A stretch of 64,000 bases of DNA from Morococcus cerebrosus (GCF_022749515.1 NZ_CP094242.1:124001-188000); one strand, 5' to 3'. Counted from the first letter of the stretch, positions 40,929 to 50,634 are shown. Notes: generated by a model not told the origin, from the sequence alone. Numbers and translations: made by a program.

Positions 40929-40988
40929 CTTAACCGCTCCTGAAATGTCGGATTTGAGCATCCGGCCTGCGGACTCCCTGCAACTTAT

Positions 40989-41022
40989 CCCCTCGCCCGC
41001 GGGAGAGGGTTAGGGAGAGGGC
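40989..41022. repeat. CCCTCTCCC-type repeat
   Basis: CCCTCGCCCGCGGGAGAGGG followed by TTAGGGAGAGGGCGG is a copy of the repeat at 37568 and 37650. It lies between the ATPase and pseudoazurin genes. Confidence 0.6.
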
Positions 41023-41095
41023 GGTAAGCCCAAGGCTTGCCTCTCCGACTCATCAGCCCGACCCATATTTTTTATCCTTAGAAAGGACTCCCTCC

Positions 41096-41527
41096 ATGAA
41101 AAAATCCCTCTTCCTCCTCATGCTGACCGCTTCCCTCGGCGCATACGCCGCCAACCACGAAGTCAAAATGCTCGACAACGGCAAAGACGGTAGCATGGTG
41201 TTCGAACCCGGCTACGTCAACGCCAAAGTCGGCGACACCGTAACCTTCAAAGCCGCCAACAAAGGCCACTGGGTGCAAAGCAAAGCCCTGCCCGACGGTG
41301 TTGCCGACTTTCTGTCCGAAGACGGCAAAGACTTCACCCTCAAGCTCGACAAAGAAGGCGTGTACGTCTACACCTGCCCGCCACACCGCATGATGAACAT
41401 GAGCGGCGTGATTCAGGTCGGCAAACCGGTGAACAAAGCCAAAGCGCAAGCCGTCGTGGACGAACTGGAAAACCGCGCCATGCAGAGCAAGGGTCGTCTG
41501 AAAAAATACATGCAGCAGGTCAAATAA
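41096..41527 (+). CDS. Pseudoazurin (blue copper protein)
   Basis: The protein has 143 residues with a 19-residue Sec signal peptide (LTASLGAYA). Type 1 copper ligands are present: His58 in NKGHWV, then Cys94, His97 and Met102 in TCPPHRMMNM, with spacing exactly as in pseudoazurins. It carries single electrons in the periplasm, in other bacteria to copper nitrite reductase or nitrous oxide reductase. No denitrification gene is adjacent here, so the partner is unknown. A C-terminal helix carries an in-frame uptake sequence read as GRLKK. AGAAAGGACTCCCTCC precedes ATG. Confidence 0.9.
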   Translation: MKKSLFLLMLTASLGAYAANHEVKMLDNGKDGSMVFEPGYVNAKVGDTVTFKAANKGHWVQSKALPDGVADFLSEDGKDFTLKLDKEGVYVYTCPPHRMMNMSGVIQVGKPVNKAKAQAVVDELENRAMQSKGRLKKYMQQVK

Positions 41528-41544
41528 ACCGCCGCACAAACCAA

Positions 41545-41586
41545 AAGGTCGTCTGAAACCGTTTCCCGTTTTCAGACGACCTTTTG
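41545..41586. terminator. Bidirectional uptake-sequence terminator
   Basis: AAAAGGTCGTCTGAAACC and its inverse lie between the convergent pseudoazurin and LysR genes. Confidence 0.75.
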
Positions 41587-41606
41587 CCAACCTTCATCCC
41601 CAATCC

Positions 41607-42503
41607 TCATTCCCCTTCCGCCGAAATCTTCTCGTTCAGGAAATCGATAAAACTGCGCACCTTCGCGCTCAAAAACGCCCTGTCCACATAAACCGCGTTT
41701 AATTGCTCGGTCCGCACCCGATATTCCGGCAGCAGGCTGACCAACCTGCCTTCCTTCAAATCCTGTCTGGCAGACCACAGCGGCTGATAGGCGATGCCCG
41801 CGCCCGCCCTGACCAATTCGCGTATCATCAGCGTATTGTCGCTTTGAATCACCGGATTGAGCGTCAGAATACTTTTTTCGCCCGTTTCCCGATGGGTGAT
41901 TTCCAAATTGCGCTGGTCGGTGTAGGTCGGCAGGATGGCGGGATGGCGCATGACTTCTTCGGGCGTTTGCGGTTTGCCGTGTTTCGCCAGATATTCGGGC
42001 GAGGCAAGCAGGACGAATTGGATTTGCGCCAGCGGCTTGATGATAAGCGACGGCGACAGGGTTTTTGCCACGCGCAAGGCGAGGTCGAAGCCTTCGGCAA
42101 TCAAATCGACGTGGCGGTTGTCGAGCACTAAATCGAGCGTGACTTCGGGATAGCGTTCGCGGTATTCCGCCAGCCAAGTGCCGATTAAATTGCCCGCGAA
42201 CCAAAGCGGCATGGTCACGCGCAACATGCCCTGCGGCGTGTCCGCCCCGCCTGCCGCCTTTTGCGCAGCGGTGTCGAGCGTATCGAGCGCGTAGCTGCAT
42301 TGGCGGTAGTATTCTTCGCCTGCTTCGGTCAGGTGGAGGTTGCGGCTGTTGCGGTGCAGCAGTTTGGCCTTAATCGTATTTTCCAGATGGCTGACGTGTT
42401 TGCTCGCCATCGCGGTGGAAATATCAAGCTGCTCGGCGGCGCGGGTGAAGCTGCCGCTTTGGACGACTTGGCGGAAAACTTTGAGGCTGAACAGGGTATC
42501 CAT
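41607..42503 (-). CDS. LysR-family transcriptional regulator
   Basis: The protein has 298 residues. N-terminal winged helix-turn-helix (about 1-60: FRQVVQSGSFTRAAEQLDIS, ASKHVSHLE) is followed by a substrate-binding domain of the CrgA/PA2877-like subgroup (GMLRVTMPLWFAGNLI, LVRAGAGIAYQPLW). Divergent from the DoxX gene with 122 bases between the starts, the usual arrangement for a LysR protein controlling its neighbour. Likely target is the DoxX-nitroreductase pair, possibly in response to an electrophile or quinone. Confidence 0.88.
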   Translation of the reverse strand: MDTLFSLKVFRQVVQSGSFTRAAEQLDISTAMASKHVSHLENTIKAKLLHRNSRNLHLTEAGEEYYRQCSYALDTLDTAAQKAAGGADTPQGMLRVTMPLWFAGNLIGTWLAEYRERYPEVTLDLVLDNRHVDLIAEGFDLALRVAKTLSPSLIIKPLAQIQFVLLASPEYLAKHGKPQTPEEVMRHPAILPTYTDQRNLEITHRETGEKSILTLNPVIQSDNTLMIRELVRAGAGIAYQPLWSARQDLKEGRLVSLLPEYRVRTEQLNAVYVDRAFLSAKVRSFIDFLNEKISAEGE

Positions 42504-42625
42504 GTTTTCTTTTAGGGAAACGTTGTATCAATAAAAGAAGTATATATCTACTGGAAGTAATTATCTATACTGCACAGATAAGATTAGTTTTCATTTAAAC
42601 CCCGCATTTTGATAAGGAGAACCCC

Positions 42626-43027
42626 ATGTCTGCAACCTGCGCCCGTATCCAACCTATTTTATTGTCCGTTTTGCGTATCGTAACCGCCTACCTCTTCCTC
42701 TTACACGGTACGTCGAAATTCTTCGGCTTCCCGACTGCCATGGGCAGCGGTTCGCCCGAAGGCTTGATGCTGGTGGCGGGCATTCTGGAAATCGTCGGCG
42801 GCATCCTGTTGATTCTCGGACTGTTTACCCGTCCCGCTGCCTTCATCCTGTCCGGCCAGATGGCGGCTGCCTATTTCATGGCACACGCCTCCCAAGGTTC
42901 GGCGCTGTTCCCGCTTGCCAACGGCGGCGAATCGGCAGTATTGTTCTGCTTCGTGTTCCTCTATCTGGCAGCAGCCGGCGGCGGCTCATTGGCATTGGAC
43001 AACCTGTTCGGCAAAAACAAATCCTGA
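42626..43027 (+). CDS. DoxX-family membrane protein
   Basis: The protein has 133 residues and four membrane helices. DoxX features are LRIVTAYLFLLHGTSKFFGFP (first helix with HGxxKxFG) and GILEIVGGILLILGLFTRPAA. Members are linked to redox and oxidative-stress functions; no catalytic role is settled. GATAAGGAGAACCCC precedes ATG. Divergent LysR upstream and nitroreductase-like gene 96 bases downstream suggest a small stress-response unit. Confidence 0.88.
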   Translation: MSATCARIQPILLSVLRIVTAYLFLLHGTSKFFGFPTAMGSGSPEGLMLVAGILEIVGGILLILGLFTRPAAFILSGQMAAAYFMAHASQGSALFPLANGGESAVLFCFVFLYLAAAGGGSLALDNLFGKNKS

Positions 43028-43123
43028 TAGACCCAAAGGTCGTCTGAAAACAAACAAAGCGGGTTTTACGAATAGATTTCTAAACCCGCCAACCGATTAA
43101 ACTTAAATCAAAGGAAAAACAAA

Positions 43124-43729
43124 ATGACTTATCAAACCTTGCAACAAGCGGCAGAAACTCGCCGTTCCATTTACACACTGAATAAAAACCTGCCTGTCAG
43201 CAACGAAGAAATCAGCGAAATCGTCAAACACGCCGTTTTGCACACACCTTCTTCCTTCAACTCGCAATCCACCCGCGTCGTCGTCCTCTTCGGCGAAGAA
43301 CACGGCAAAGTGTGGCAATTTGTTGAAGACGCTTTGCGCGCCATCGTGCCTGCCGAACAATTCGAGCCGACCGCGCAAAAATTAAACCTGTTCAAAGCAG
43401 GCGCGGCGACCATTTTGTTTTTTGAAGACCAAAACGTCGTCAAAGGCCTGCAAGAGCAGTTCCCTTCTTATGCCGCCAACTTCCCCGTTTGGGCGGACCA
43501 TGCGAACGCAATGACGCAATACGCCGTCTGGACAACGCTTGCCGCCGCCGGCGTGGGCGCGAACCTGCAACACTACAACCCGCTGCCCGACGCCGCCATC
43601 GCCAAAGAATGGAACCTGCCCGAAAGCTGGCTTCTGCGCGCGCAAATGGTTATCGGCGGCATCGAAGCGCCTGCCGGCGAAAAAGCCTTTGAACCGGTGG
43701 AAAACCGTTTGAAAGTGTTCGGCGCATAA
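43124..43729 (+). CDS. Nitroreductase-family flavoprotein (FRM2-like)
   Basis: The protein has 201 residues. FMN-binding nitroreductase fold with RRSIYTL near the N-terminus (RRS phosphate contact), SSFNSQSTRVVVLFG, and the C-terminal GANLQHYNPL. The subfamily resembles yeast Frm2/Hbn1 and bacterial relatives that reduce nitro-compounds or quinones with NAD(P)H. Probably cytoplasmic. It is likely co-regulated with the DoxX gene by the LysR protein. Confidence 0.88.
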   Translation: MTYQTLQQAAETRRSIYTLNKNLPVSNEEISEIVKHAVLHTPSSFNSQSTRVVVLFGEEHGKVWQFVEDALRAIVPAEQFEPTAQKLNLFKAGAATILFFEDQNVVKGLQEQFPSYAANFPVWADHANAMTQYAVWTTLAAAGVGANLQHYNPLPDAAIAKEWNLPESWLLRAQMVIGGIEAPAGEKAFEPVENRLKVFGA

Positions 43730-43746
43730 TTGCCCGTCAAACAGAA

Positions 43747-43794
43747 AAAGGTCGTCTGAAAACCAACTTCGGTTTCAGACGACCTTTGTCATTC
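43747..43794. terminator. Bidirectional uptake-sequence terminator
   Basis: AAAAGGTCGTCTGAAAACC and its inverse lie between the convergent nitroreductase and yggX genes. Confidence 0.75.
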
Positions 43795-43808
43795 AAAACA
43801 GCTTGCGC

Positions 43809-44081
43809 TTATTCTTGCGGAGGGACATAACCCTGAACAGCATCCGCGCCGTCTCCGAAGAAATACTGCTCCATCTGTTGCGCCAAATATTCGCGCGCGC
43901 GCGGGTCGGCAAGGCTCAGGCGGTTTTCGTTAATCAGCATGGTTTGATGACGCGTCCACGCATTCCAAGCCTCTTGGGACACATTTTCAAAAATACGCTT
44001 GCCCAGCTCGTTGGGCAGTGGCGGGAATTTCATACCTTCGGCCTCTTTGCCGAGTTTGACGCAGTGAACCATACGGGTCAT
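43809..44081 (-). CDS. yggX: Fe(II)-trafficking / oxidative damage protection protein YggX
   Basis: The protein has 90 residues from ATG at 44081 ([17 protein letters not shown]); AAGGAAG lies 7 bases upstream. An ATG at 44096 is used less plausibly. The conserved Cys7 in VHCVKLG and the compact [22 protein letters not shown] and [11 protein letters not shown] are family hallmarks. It is thought to protect or supply iron for Fe-S clusters under oxidative stress. Confidence 0.93.
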   Translation of the reverse strand: MTRMVHCVKLGKEAEGMKFPPLPNELGKRIFENVSQEAWNAWTRHQTMLINENRLSLADPRAREYLAQQMEQYFFGDGADAVQGYVPPQE

Positions 44082-44246
44082 GGCGGCTTCCTTCATGATG
44101 GTGTTTCAGACAGCGCGTATTTTATCGTATTGCCTATTTATAGGAAAGGCTGCGAAAAACGGGCAAAACCTGCCAAATACGCTGCTTTTTAATCCAATAT
44201 AAAACATATGTTTATAAAAATAATATATGGCGCATCGAAATAAACC

Positions 44247-44275
44247 TTGCGTTAAAACGCCGTTTTTGGTTTAAT
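44247..44275 (+). promoter_or_regulatory. Sigma-70-type promoter of tRNA-Phe
   Basis: TTGCGT, 17 bases, TTTAAT end 25 bases before the tRNA, so the 5' leader would be about 18 bases. AT-rich DNA lies upstream. Confidence 0.6.
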
Positions 44276-44300
44276 GCACATCTCGCAACGAAACAGCGAA

Positions 44301-44376
44301 GGCCAGATAGCTCAGTTGGTAGAGCAACGGATTGAAAATCCGTGTGTCGGCGGTTCGATTCCGCCTCTGGCCACCA
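44301..44376 (+). tRNA. tRNA-Phe (GAA)
   Basis: A 76-base cloverleaf. Acceptor GGCCAGA pairs with TCTGGCC and the CCA is encoded. The anticodon loop TTGAAAA gives GAA. D-loop AGCTCAGTTGGTAGAGC and T-arm GGTTCGATTCC are standard. Confidence 0.97.
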
Positions 44377-44381
44377 AAACA

Positions 44382-44408
44382 AACCGCCTTTGGCGGTTAT
44401 TTTTTTGC
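44382..44408 (+). terminator. Terminator after tRNA-Phe
   Basis: AACCGCC TTT GGCGGTT is followed by a run of T, starting 5 bases after the tRNA. Confidence 0.85.
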
Positions 44409-44437
44409 CTATTTCCTAGATATTATTTCTCAATTTT

Positions 44438-44495
44438 CAAGGTCGTCTGAAACAAATTCTACGGGTTCTGCCGAAAGAAATGTTCAGACGACCTT
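44438..44495. repeat. Inverted uptake-sequence pair
   Basis: AAGGTCGTCTGAAAC and a distant inverse GTTCAGACGACCTTT flank about 30 bases. From here to 44806 no gene is seen. A run of CTTATC-type words near 44617-44640 vaguely resembles a Fur site for the following gene. Confidence 0.5.
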
Positions 44496-44806
44496 TCCCC
44501 TTCTTTATGAATCATTTCAATTAATCCATCACCAAAACATCTCAATAAGGACAGATTAAATTGCGGCGTGCGGCAACACCAGCCGTGTTTACTATACTTC
44601 TTAACTAAAAACAAACATTCTTATCCTATTCTTATCTCATTCCAACGTTCTCCAAAACATCCGCTAATTCTCCTCTAACACTCCCAGCCTAGAATGGTGT
44701 TCAGAAAAAAGAAAAACAAGTCTCCTCACATAACGATAGTCTGCTCACACTGACACGGACGGAACATCATTTTCCCCACCATCGTTTTTCCCCTAAGGAG
44801 CGTATC

Positions 44807-45547
44807 ATGAAACTGAATCTGCAAAAAACCACCGCTGCTGTTTTGGCTGTTTTGTTCAGCGCAGGCGTATTTGCCGCCAACAATGCCTACAATCCATTTG
44901 ATTACAGTTACCAAAACCACAAATACGGCAAAAAATGGGGCAAACCCGCATCTGAAGCCGAAGGCGAAAAAGTGATGAAACACGCTGCCTACCGTTCGGG
45001 CGTGCACTACACCAACGTCAACCGCATGCCCGGCAATGTAGACCGCAACGGCGTGAAAACCGTACAGGTTAACGACGCATACACCCGTCAAAACCTCGGC
45101 CGCTATGCATTCAACACCATCAAGAGCGGCGGCTCTGAAGTGTACTACGGCGAGTGGGTCGGTAAAGAATACGCCAAAGGCACCAACCGCGGTGTTTTCT
45201 ACTCTGGCGACAAACGCGCTACCTCTATGCCGGTATCCGGTGTAGCCAACTACGCCGTCAAAGGTATCAACAACTACACCGGCAACAACCCGATGGTCGG
45301 TACTTTGCGCGCAGACTTCGGTCAACGCGTCTTGGCAGGTTCTATGAAAAACAACGCTGTACAGATGGACATCCATTCCCGCATCAAACCGTCCAGCGCA
45401 TCGTTTGAAGGCTACGCCCGCGCCAACGGCCACTTCGGTAAAACCGAAGGCCACTTCTTCGGTCACAACGCAAGCGCGCTGGCCGGTGTTGCCAAATTTA
45501 AAACCGACCGCAACTTGGATACGGCATTCGGCGGTGTGAAACGCTAA
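44807..45547 (+). CDS. Slam-dependent exported protein, hemophilin/TbpB-barrel type
   Basis: The protein has 246 residues. A Sec signal peptide (about 1-23, cut after SAGVFA) is present with no lipobox Cys. An N-terminal ligand-handling part (about 24-130) is rich in Tyr, Asn and Lys. The C-terminal half is built like the 8-stranded barrel of TbpB/HpuA/hemophilin cargo proteins: VSGVANYAVKGINNYTG, GTLRADFGQRVLAG, then KTEGHFFGHNASALAGVAKF and a terminal AFGGVKR. Such barrels are what Slam proteins recognise. The Slam gene follows directly. By analogy with hemophilins it may be a secreted heme scavenger, but the ligand is inferred. AAGGAGCGTATC precedes ATG. Confidence 0.8.
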   Translation: MKLNLQKTTAAVLAVLFSAGVFAANNAYNPFDYSYQNHKYGKKWGKPASEAEGEKVMKHAAYRSGVHYTNVNRMPGNVDRNGVKTVQVNDAYTRQNLGRYAFNTIKSGGSEVYYGEWVGKEYAKGTNRGVFYSGDKRATSMPVSGVANYAVKGINNYTGNNPMVGTLRADFGQRVLAGSMKNNAVQMDIHSRIKPSSASFEGYARANGHFGKTEGHFFGHNASALAGVAKFKTDRNLDTAFGGVKR

Positions 45548-45568
45548 AATCCGTAGTTAAGTAACATA

Positions 45569-45596
45569 AAGCCTGCTTCACGCAGGCTTTTTTAAA
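45569..45596 (+). terminator. Terminator or attenuator between cargo and Slam genes
   Basis: AAGCCTGC TTCAC GCAGGCTT followed by TTTTT. Read-through past it would give less Slam than cargo, a sensible ratio for a translocon and its substrate. Confidence 0.8.
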
Positions 45597-45655
45597 CAGC
45601 AGCCCGCCAACCTTCTCAAGGTCGTCTGAAACCCGCCGACCGGAAAGCCGACACC

Positions 45656-47095
45656 ATGTACAAACCGTCTGCCTGCCTTCTCCTGTTTCTCGCCGCCCCC
45701 GTCCTTGCCGCGCCCCGTTCTGACTTTTCAGACGACCGTACCGCGCAACGCCTGTGGCAAAACACCCGCCAAACCATGCAGGAACAGGAACAAAAAGTGC
45801 GCGAATACCGCCTCGACATTCCAGCCGAAAACATCGGGCAGACAGCCGAAACCGACCCCGAAGCCGACCAAGGCGAAGCCCTGTTTAACGCCGTCAACCG
45901 CAGCGACTGGCAAACCGTGCGCCCGCTGCTCGAGCGTTATACCCAGCAAACCGAATACGACCCCGACATCGCCCTCTTTGCTCGCGCCTCGCTCGCCCGC
46001 GGCGAAGGCAGGTGGAAAGCCGCCAAACAAGACTACGAAACCCTGCTGCAACGCCACCCCGACTTCACGCGCGGACGCCTCGATTACGCCCGCCTGCTCT
46101 TTGAAGGTCGTCTGAACCGCGAAGCCACTTCCGAATTTATGCGCCTGCAAAACGAAGACCTGCCCGAAGCCGTCAAAGAAAACATCGGACATTTCCGCGA
46201 CTCTCTAAACCAACGCCAAAGCTGGCAGGGCAGCCTTTCCGTCGGCGCCGTCCACAACAGCAACATCAACGAAGCCAGCGGCAAAGTGTGGTGTAAAACC
46301 GAAATCGACGGCGAATGCTGGGAAGAATTTTCCGGCGACCAGCCCATTTCCGCCAACGGCATCAAATACGAAGCCGCCGCCGTCCGCCGCTGGCAGATTA
46401 AAGGACACCACGGCATCGCCGCCCGCGCGCTCGGCTACGGCCGCTTCTACCGCGACCATAAAGACTTCAACGAACACACGCTCAACCTCAGCGCAGGCTA
46501 CCAGTTTGAAAACCACCGCCACACCTTCGCCCTCGCCCCGCTTGTCGAATGGAACGGCAGCGTCGGCAAAACCCTCAACCGTGCCTACGGCGTGCGCAGC
46601 GAGTGGAACCTCGACAAAGGCAGCTGGACGTGGAACACCGAAGCCGAGTGGAAACACCTCTCCTATTCCGACAAAACCCGCCTGCTCGACGGCAGCCTCT
46701 TCTTCGTTTACAACACCCTGTCCTACTTCCCGCGCAACGACCTCATGCTCTACGGCGGCATAGACTGGCAGCAGCGCAAAGCCCAAGAGCCGGTGGACAG
46801 CTACCGCCTCATCTCCGCACGGCTGGGCGCGGCAAAAATGTTTGAAGCCGGTTTCGACGCCTCCGCCTCCGCCACCTTCGGCATCCGCAGCCACCGCGCA
46901 GAAAACGCCGTCCTCGAACAACGCCGCCGCGACAAAGAACAGACCTACCGCCTCAGCATAGGCGCGGACCGCTGGAAATTTGCCGGCATGAAGCCCGTCC
47001 TCAGCTACAAACACCGCCGCGTCAAAGGCAACACCGACTGGCTGTACAGCTACAAGCAAAACGAAGTTGGTCTGTCGCTGGTGAAATCGTTCTAA
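45656..47095 (+). CDS. Slam outer-membrane translocon (surface lipoprotein assembly modulator, DUF560)
   Basis: The protein has 479 residues. A signal peptide (about 1-18, FLAAPVLA) is followed by a periplasmic TPR-like region (about 60-185, ALFARASLARGEGRWKAAKQDYETL) and a C-terminal barrel (about 190-479: WQGSLSVGAVHNSNINEASG, GYQFENHRHTFALAPLVEW, ending NEVGLSLVKSF). This is the Slam layout; Slams move specific barrel-containing cargo across the outer membrane (type XI secretion). The start at 45656 lies right after an uptake sequence. The cargo gene is immediately upstream on the same strand. Terminal Phe is typical of outer-membrane barrels. Confidence 0.9.
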   Translation: MYKPSACLLLFLAAPVLAAPRSDFSDDRTAQRLWQNTRQTMQEQEQKVREYRLDIPAENIGQTAETDPEADQGEALFNAVNRSDWQTVRPLLERYTQQTEYDPDIALFARASLARGEGRWKAAKQDYETLLQRHPDFTRGRLDYARLLFEGRLNREATSEFMRLQNEDLPEAVKENIGHFRDSLNQRQSWQGSLSVGAVHNSNINEASGKVWCKTEIDGECWEEFSGDQPISANGIKYEAAAVRRWQIKGHHGIAARALGYGRFYRDHKDFNEHTLNLSAGYQFENHRHTFALAPLVEWNGSVGKTLNRAYGVRSEWNLDKGSWTWNTEAEWKHLSYSDKTRLLDGSLFFVYNTLSYFPRNDLMLYGGIDWQQRKAQEPVDSYRLISARLGAAKMFEAGFDASASATFGIRSHRAENAVLEQRRRDKEQTYRLSIGADRWKFAGMKPVLSYKHRRVKGNTDWLYSYKQNEVGLSLVKSF

Positions 47096-47111
47096 CGCGG
47101 GACGTAGAAAC

Positions 47112-47156
47112 ACAAAGGTCGTCTGAAATTCAGTTTTCAGACGACCTTTTTTCTTT
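47112..47156. terminator. Bidirectional uptake-sequence terminator
   Basis: AAAGGTCGTCTGAAATTC and its inverse followed by TTTTTTC lie between convergent Slam and DUF421 genes. Confidence 0.75.
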
Positions 47157-47231
47157 TGACTCTATTCGAGCATTGGATTAACGGTAGGTTTATTGCGAAA
47201 ACCTATCCAAACACAGCCTTCATTTTCACCA

Positions 47232-47861
47232 TCAAGGATAAGGGTGTGCCACCAATTTCCCGTCGATATATTCGCCGATATAGACTTTCGAAGCATCAAG
47301 ATGGAGACGGTCAAGTTCCTGCTTCAGCCACTCGTCGTCGCGTTTGATGATTTCTAAGATGTCATGGTCGATTTGCCCGTCGGTAATCAGGGGGTAACGC
47401 AGGCTTTCGTCGCCGTACTGAATGACGGCGAGCTGGCCGTTTTGCTCCATGACGGCGCGTTTGACGGCAGAGATTTCGTAGATGCCGGCGGCACGGAGCT
47501 TAAACATCAGGTCATGTGCGCTGATGCCGTTTTTCATACATTCTTCGGTTTGGATTTCGCCGTTGACGATGACCCAGACGGATTTGCCGTCAATCACGGA
47601 TTTGACCCAGTGGTTGTGGTTTTTGATGAATTTCAGACTCAAGACCAACAGCGTCCACAAAATCAGCACGAGGAAAAACTGTAAAAGCCCGACGCTGTCG
47701 CTGTAAATCACGCCGCCGATGATGCCGCCGAGAACATAGTTTTGCACTTGATCCATGGCGGAGGTGGGGGCGAGGTTGCCTTTACCTAAAAGGTTGATTT
47801 GCAAAACCAAACCTAAAATTCCCATAAGGAGTTTGAGGGCAAGGAGGGAGTATGCTTCCAT
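47232..47861 (-). CDS. DUF421 (YetF-type) membrane protein
   Basis: The protein has 209 residues. Three N-terminal membrane helices (about 5-80) precede a cytoplasmic part with KSVIDGKSVWVIVNGEIQTE and GISAHDLMFKLRAAGI, the conserved DUF421 domain. Function unknown; YetF-like proteins act at the spore or cell membrane in other bacteria. It follows the DUF3290 gene by 12 bases, a pairing seen in many genomes, so the two likely form one complex. Confidence 0.85.
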   Translation of the reverse strand: MEAYSLLALKLLMGILGLVLQINLLGKGNLAPTSAMDQVQNYVLGGIIGGVIYSDSVGLLQFFLVLILWTLLVLSLKFIKNHNHWVKSVIDGKSVWVIVNGEIQTEECMKNGISAHDLMFKLRAAGIYEISAVKRAVMEQNGQLAVIQYGDESLRYPLITDGQIDHDILEIIKRDDEWLKQELDRLHLDASKVYIGEYIDGKLVAHPYP

Positions 47862-47873
47862 GAGTGTGTCCTG

Positions 47874-48323
47874 TTATTCTTTGTCGATAAGTTCGATGTT
47901 GTTGTTGACCAGATTGATGGGGGTCAGGGTGTAGGCGGAGAAGTCTTGATTGAAATGGACTTCGTAGTATTGGTTTTTGATGCCGACGATCATGCCGTTG
48001 TATAGGTGCGTGCTGTTGACGCTGATGTCGCGCTTTTCCACTTTTTGGTTTTCAATCAGGGTATTGAGAAAACCGACCATGCGCGAGTTGTCCGCGGCGA
48101 AGTTTTGGCGTTCGCTGTATGAGAGGTATTGGATGCCGCTGATGAGGATGAGCAGCAGCAGGGCAATAATGCTCAGGTCGCGGTATTTGGTGTCCATGCG
48201 GTGGCGCAGGTATTGCGATACGGCGAGCAGCAGGACGACGAGCGCGGCGAAAATGAGGACGTATTTCAAGTAGTCGTTGAAATACATATGGTTTTCAAGA
48301 TAAAAGTGTGTGAAGAATTTCAT
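47874..48323 (-). CDS. DUF3290 membrane protein
   Basis: The protein has 149 residues. Two membrane helices (about 18-40 and 50-68) are followed by an extracytoplasmic beta-rich part (NSTHLYNGMIVGIKNQYYEVHFNQ... near 105-130). Shares an operon with the downstream DUF421 gene. An alternative start MYFNDYLKY lies 12 codons in. Function unknown. Confidence 0.8.
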   Translation of the reverse strand: MKFFTHFYLENHMYFNDYLKYVLIFAALVVLLLAVSQYLRHRMDTKYRDLSIIALLLLILISGIQYLSYSERQNFAADNSRMVGFLNTLIENQKVEKRDISVNSTHLYNGMIVGIKNQYYEVHFNQDFSAYTLTPINLVNNNIELIDKE

Positions 48324-48349
48324 GATTTCAAATGATTTGAGGAAATAGT

Positions 48350-48384
48350 GGGGTCGTCTGAAAACGGTTTTTCAGACGACCTAT
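48350..48384 (-). terminator. Uptake-sequence hairpin terminator
   Basis: GGTCGTCTGAAAAC and its inverse with a tiny loop, beyond the stop of the small membrane-protein gene at 48419. Confidence 0.7.
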
Positions 48385-48418
48385 TATGGTTTGGATGCAG
48401 GTTTTATCCGGAGCCGCA

Positions 48419-48634
48419 TCAGTTGATAAACCCGTCGTCTTTCATTTTCTTTTCGGAAAAATACTGACTGCACACCAGCAAGGCAGCGAGGATGATGACA
48501 AACAACCCCGCCATGGTCAGGGTAATTTTGAAGAATAATTCTGCCTCGATAAAAGAAAACCAAAGTTGCAGAATCAGCAGCAACACCCAGCCGACAAACA
48601 GCCCGAGACAGGCATAAACGCCGAGTTTAAACAC
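48419..48634 (-). CDS. Small two-helix membrane protein
   Basis: From GTG at 48634 the protein has 71 residues; GAGCGGG lies upstream and the start overlaps the previous stop by 8 bases, as in coupled genes. An ATG at 48667 gives 82 residues and a 41-base overlap. Two hydrophobic helices (VYACLGLFVGWVLLLILQL and LTMAGLFVIILAALLVC) precede a short charged tail. Family not recognised. It forms a two-gene unit with the DUF4177-like gene. Confidence 0.6.
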   Translation of the reverse strand: MFKLGVYACLGLFVGWVLLLILQLWFSFIEAELFFKITLTMAGLFVIILAALLVCSQYFSEKKMKDDGFIN

Positions 48635-48842
48635 GTTCCCGCTCCAAAATGACGACGTAGGCTTCACGTCTGAAAAATAAGAGCATACGGCGTTGATCTT
48701 TTTCCATGGTTACGACACGCCAACCTTCGGGAGTTTGGCTGTTGAGGAACGCGCTGAATTTGACGGGATTGACTTTGGCTGCGCCGAAAAACAGGCTGGA
48801 CAGCAGGTTTTCTTGATAAATGACGACTTTGTATTCTTTCAT
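48627..48842 (-). CDS. DUF4177-like small protein
   Basis: The protein has 71 residues from ATG at 48842 with AAAAGGAATCCC upstream; the in-frame extension to 48902 is discarded. MKEYKVVIYQENLLSS..., LNSQTPEGWRVVTMEKD and AYVVILER fit the DUF4177 pattern, in which YKVV, a GWRVV core and a last VVILER strand are typical. No signal peptide. Function unknown. It is upstream of and overlaps the small membrane protein. Confidence 0.65.
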   Translation of the reverse strand: MKEYKVVIYQENLLSSLFFGAAKVNPVKFSAFLNSQTPEGWRVVTMEKDQRRMLLFFRREAYVVILERERV

Positions 48843-48913
48843 GGGATTCCTTTTACAAGGGATCATCTTTTCAGACGACCCCTTAAGTTGCCAATGATGC
48901 AAAACTGCAAACC

Positions 48914-50272
<1,359 letters not shown>

Positions 50273-50454
50273 TTAAAAGGGGTTATTAAAAATACCTTAA
50301 CGGTTGAAACCCCGCCCTTCGGGGCGGTAGAATCAGAGACTGTTTGGGAGAAATGCAACCTCTTCCAAATCAGGGCGATACATAGGGCTGCGCTTTGTGT
50401 GTAGTCCTGTGTGTTGAAACATTATCTTATAAATAGAACACATTGTCAGCCGTA

Positions 50455-50565
50455 AAGGTCGTCTGAAAATGAGCCTTGCCCGTTTCGCTGAAAATCTTTT
50501 CAGACGACCTTTACGCCATCCGCAACCCGACTCCCTCCCCTGTGGGGGAGGGCTGGGGAGAGGGT
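50455..50565. repeat. Uptake-sequence pair and CCCTCTCCC-type repeat upstream of argG
   Basis: AAAGGTCGTCTGAAAA and the inverse TTTTCAGACGACCTTT flank about 30 bases (50455-50513). They are followed by CTCCCTCCCCTGTGGGGGAG and the rest of a repeat unit. No gene lies between 50258 and 50689. Confidence 0.6.
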
Positions 50566-50610
50566 ATAGGCAGCAGCCCTTAAGCAAACGCTGCTTGAAA
50601 AGCGCAAGCT

Positions 50611-50634
50611 CAGCCCTCTCCCACGGGAGAGGGA
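50611..50634. repeat. CCCTCTCCC-type repeat, short copy
   Basis: AGCCCTCTCCCACGGGAGAG belongs to the same family as 37568, 37650, 40989 and 50531. Confidence 0.55.

Noticed and set aside
44617..44640. Fur box before the Slam cargo gene
   Set aside because: Repeated CTTATC-like words are visible, but by eye only about half the consensus positions match, with no palindrome, so it is not listed as a site.
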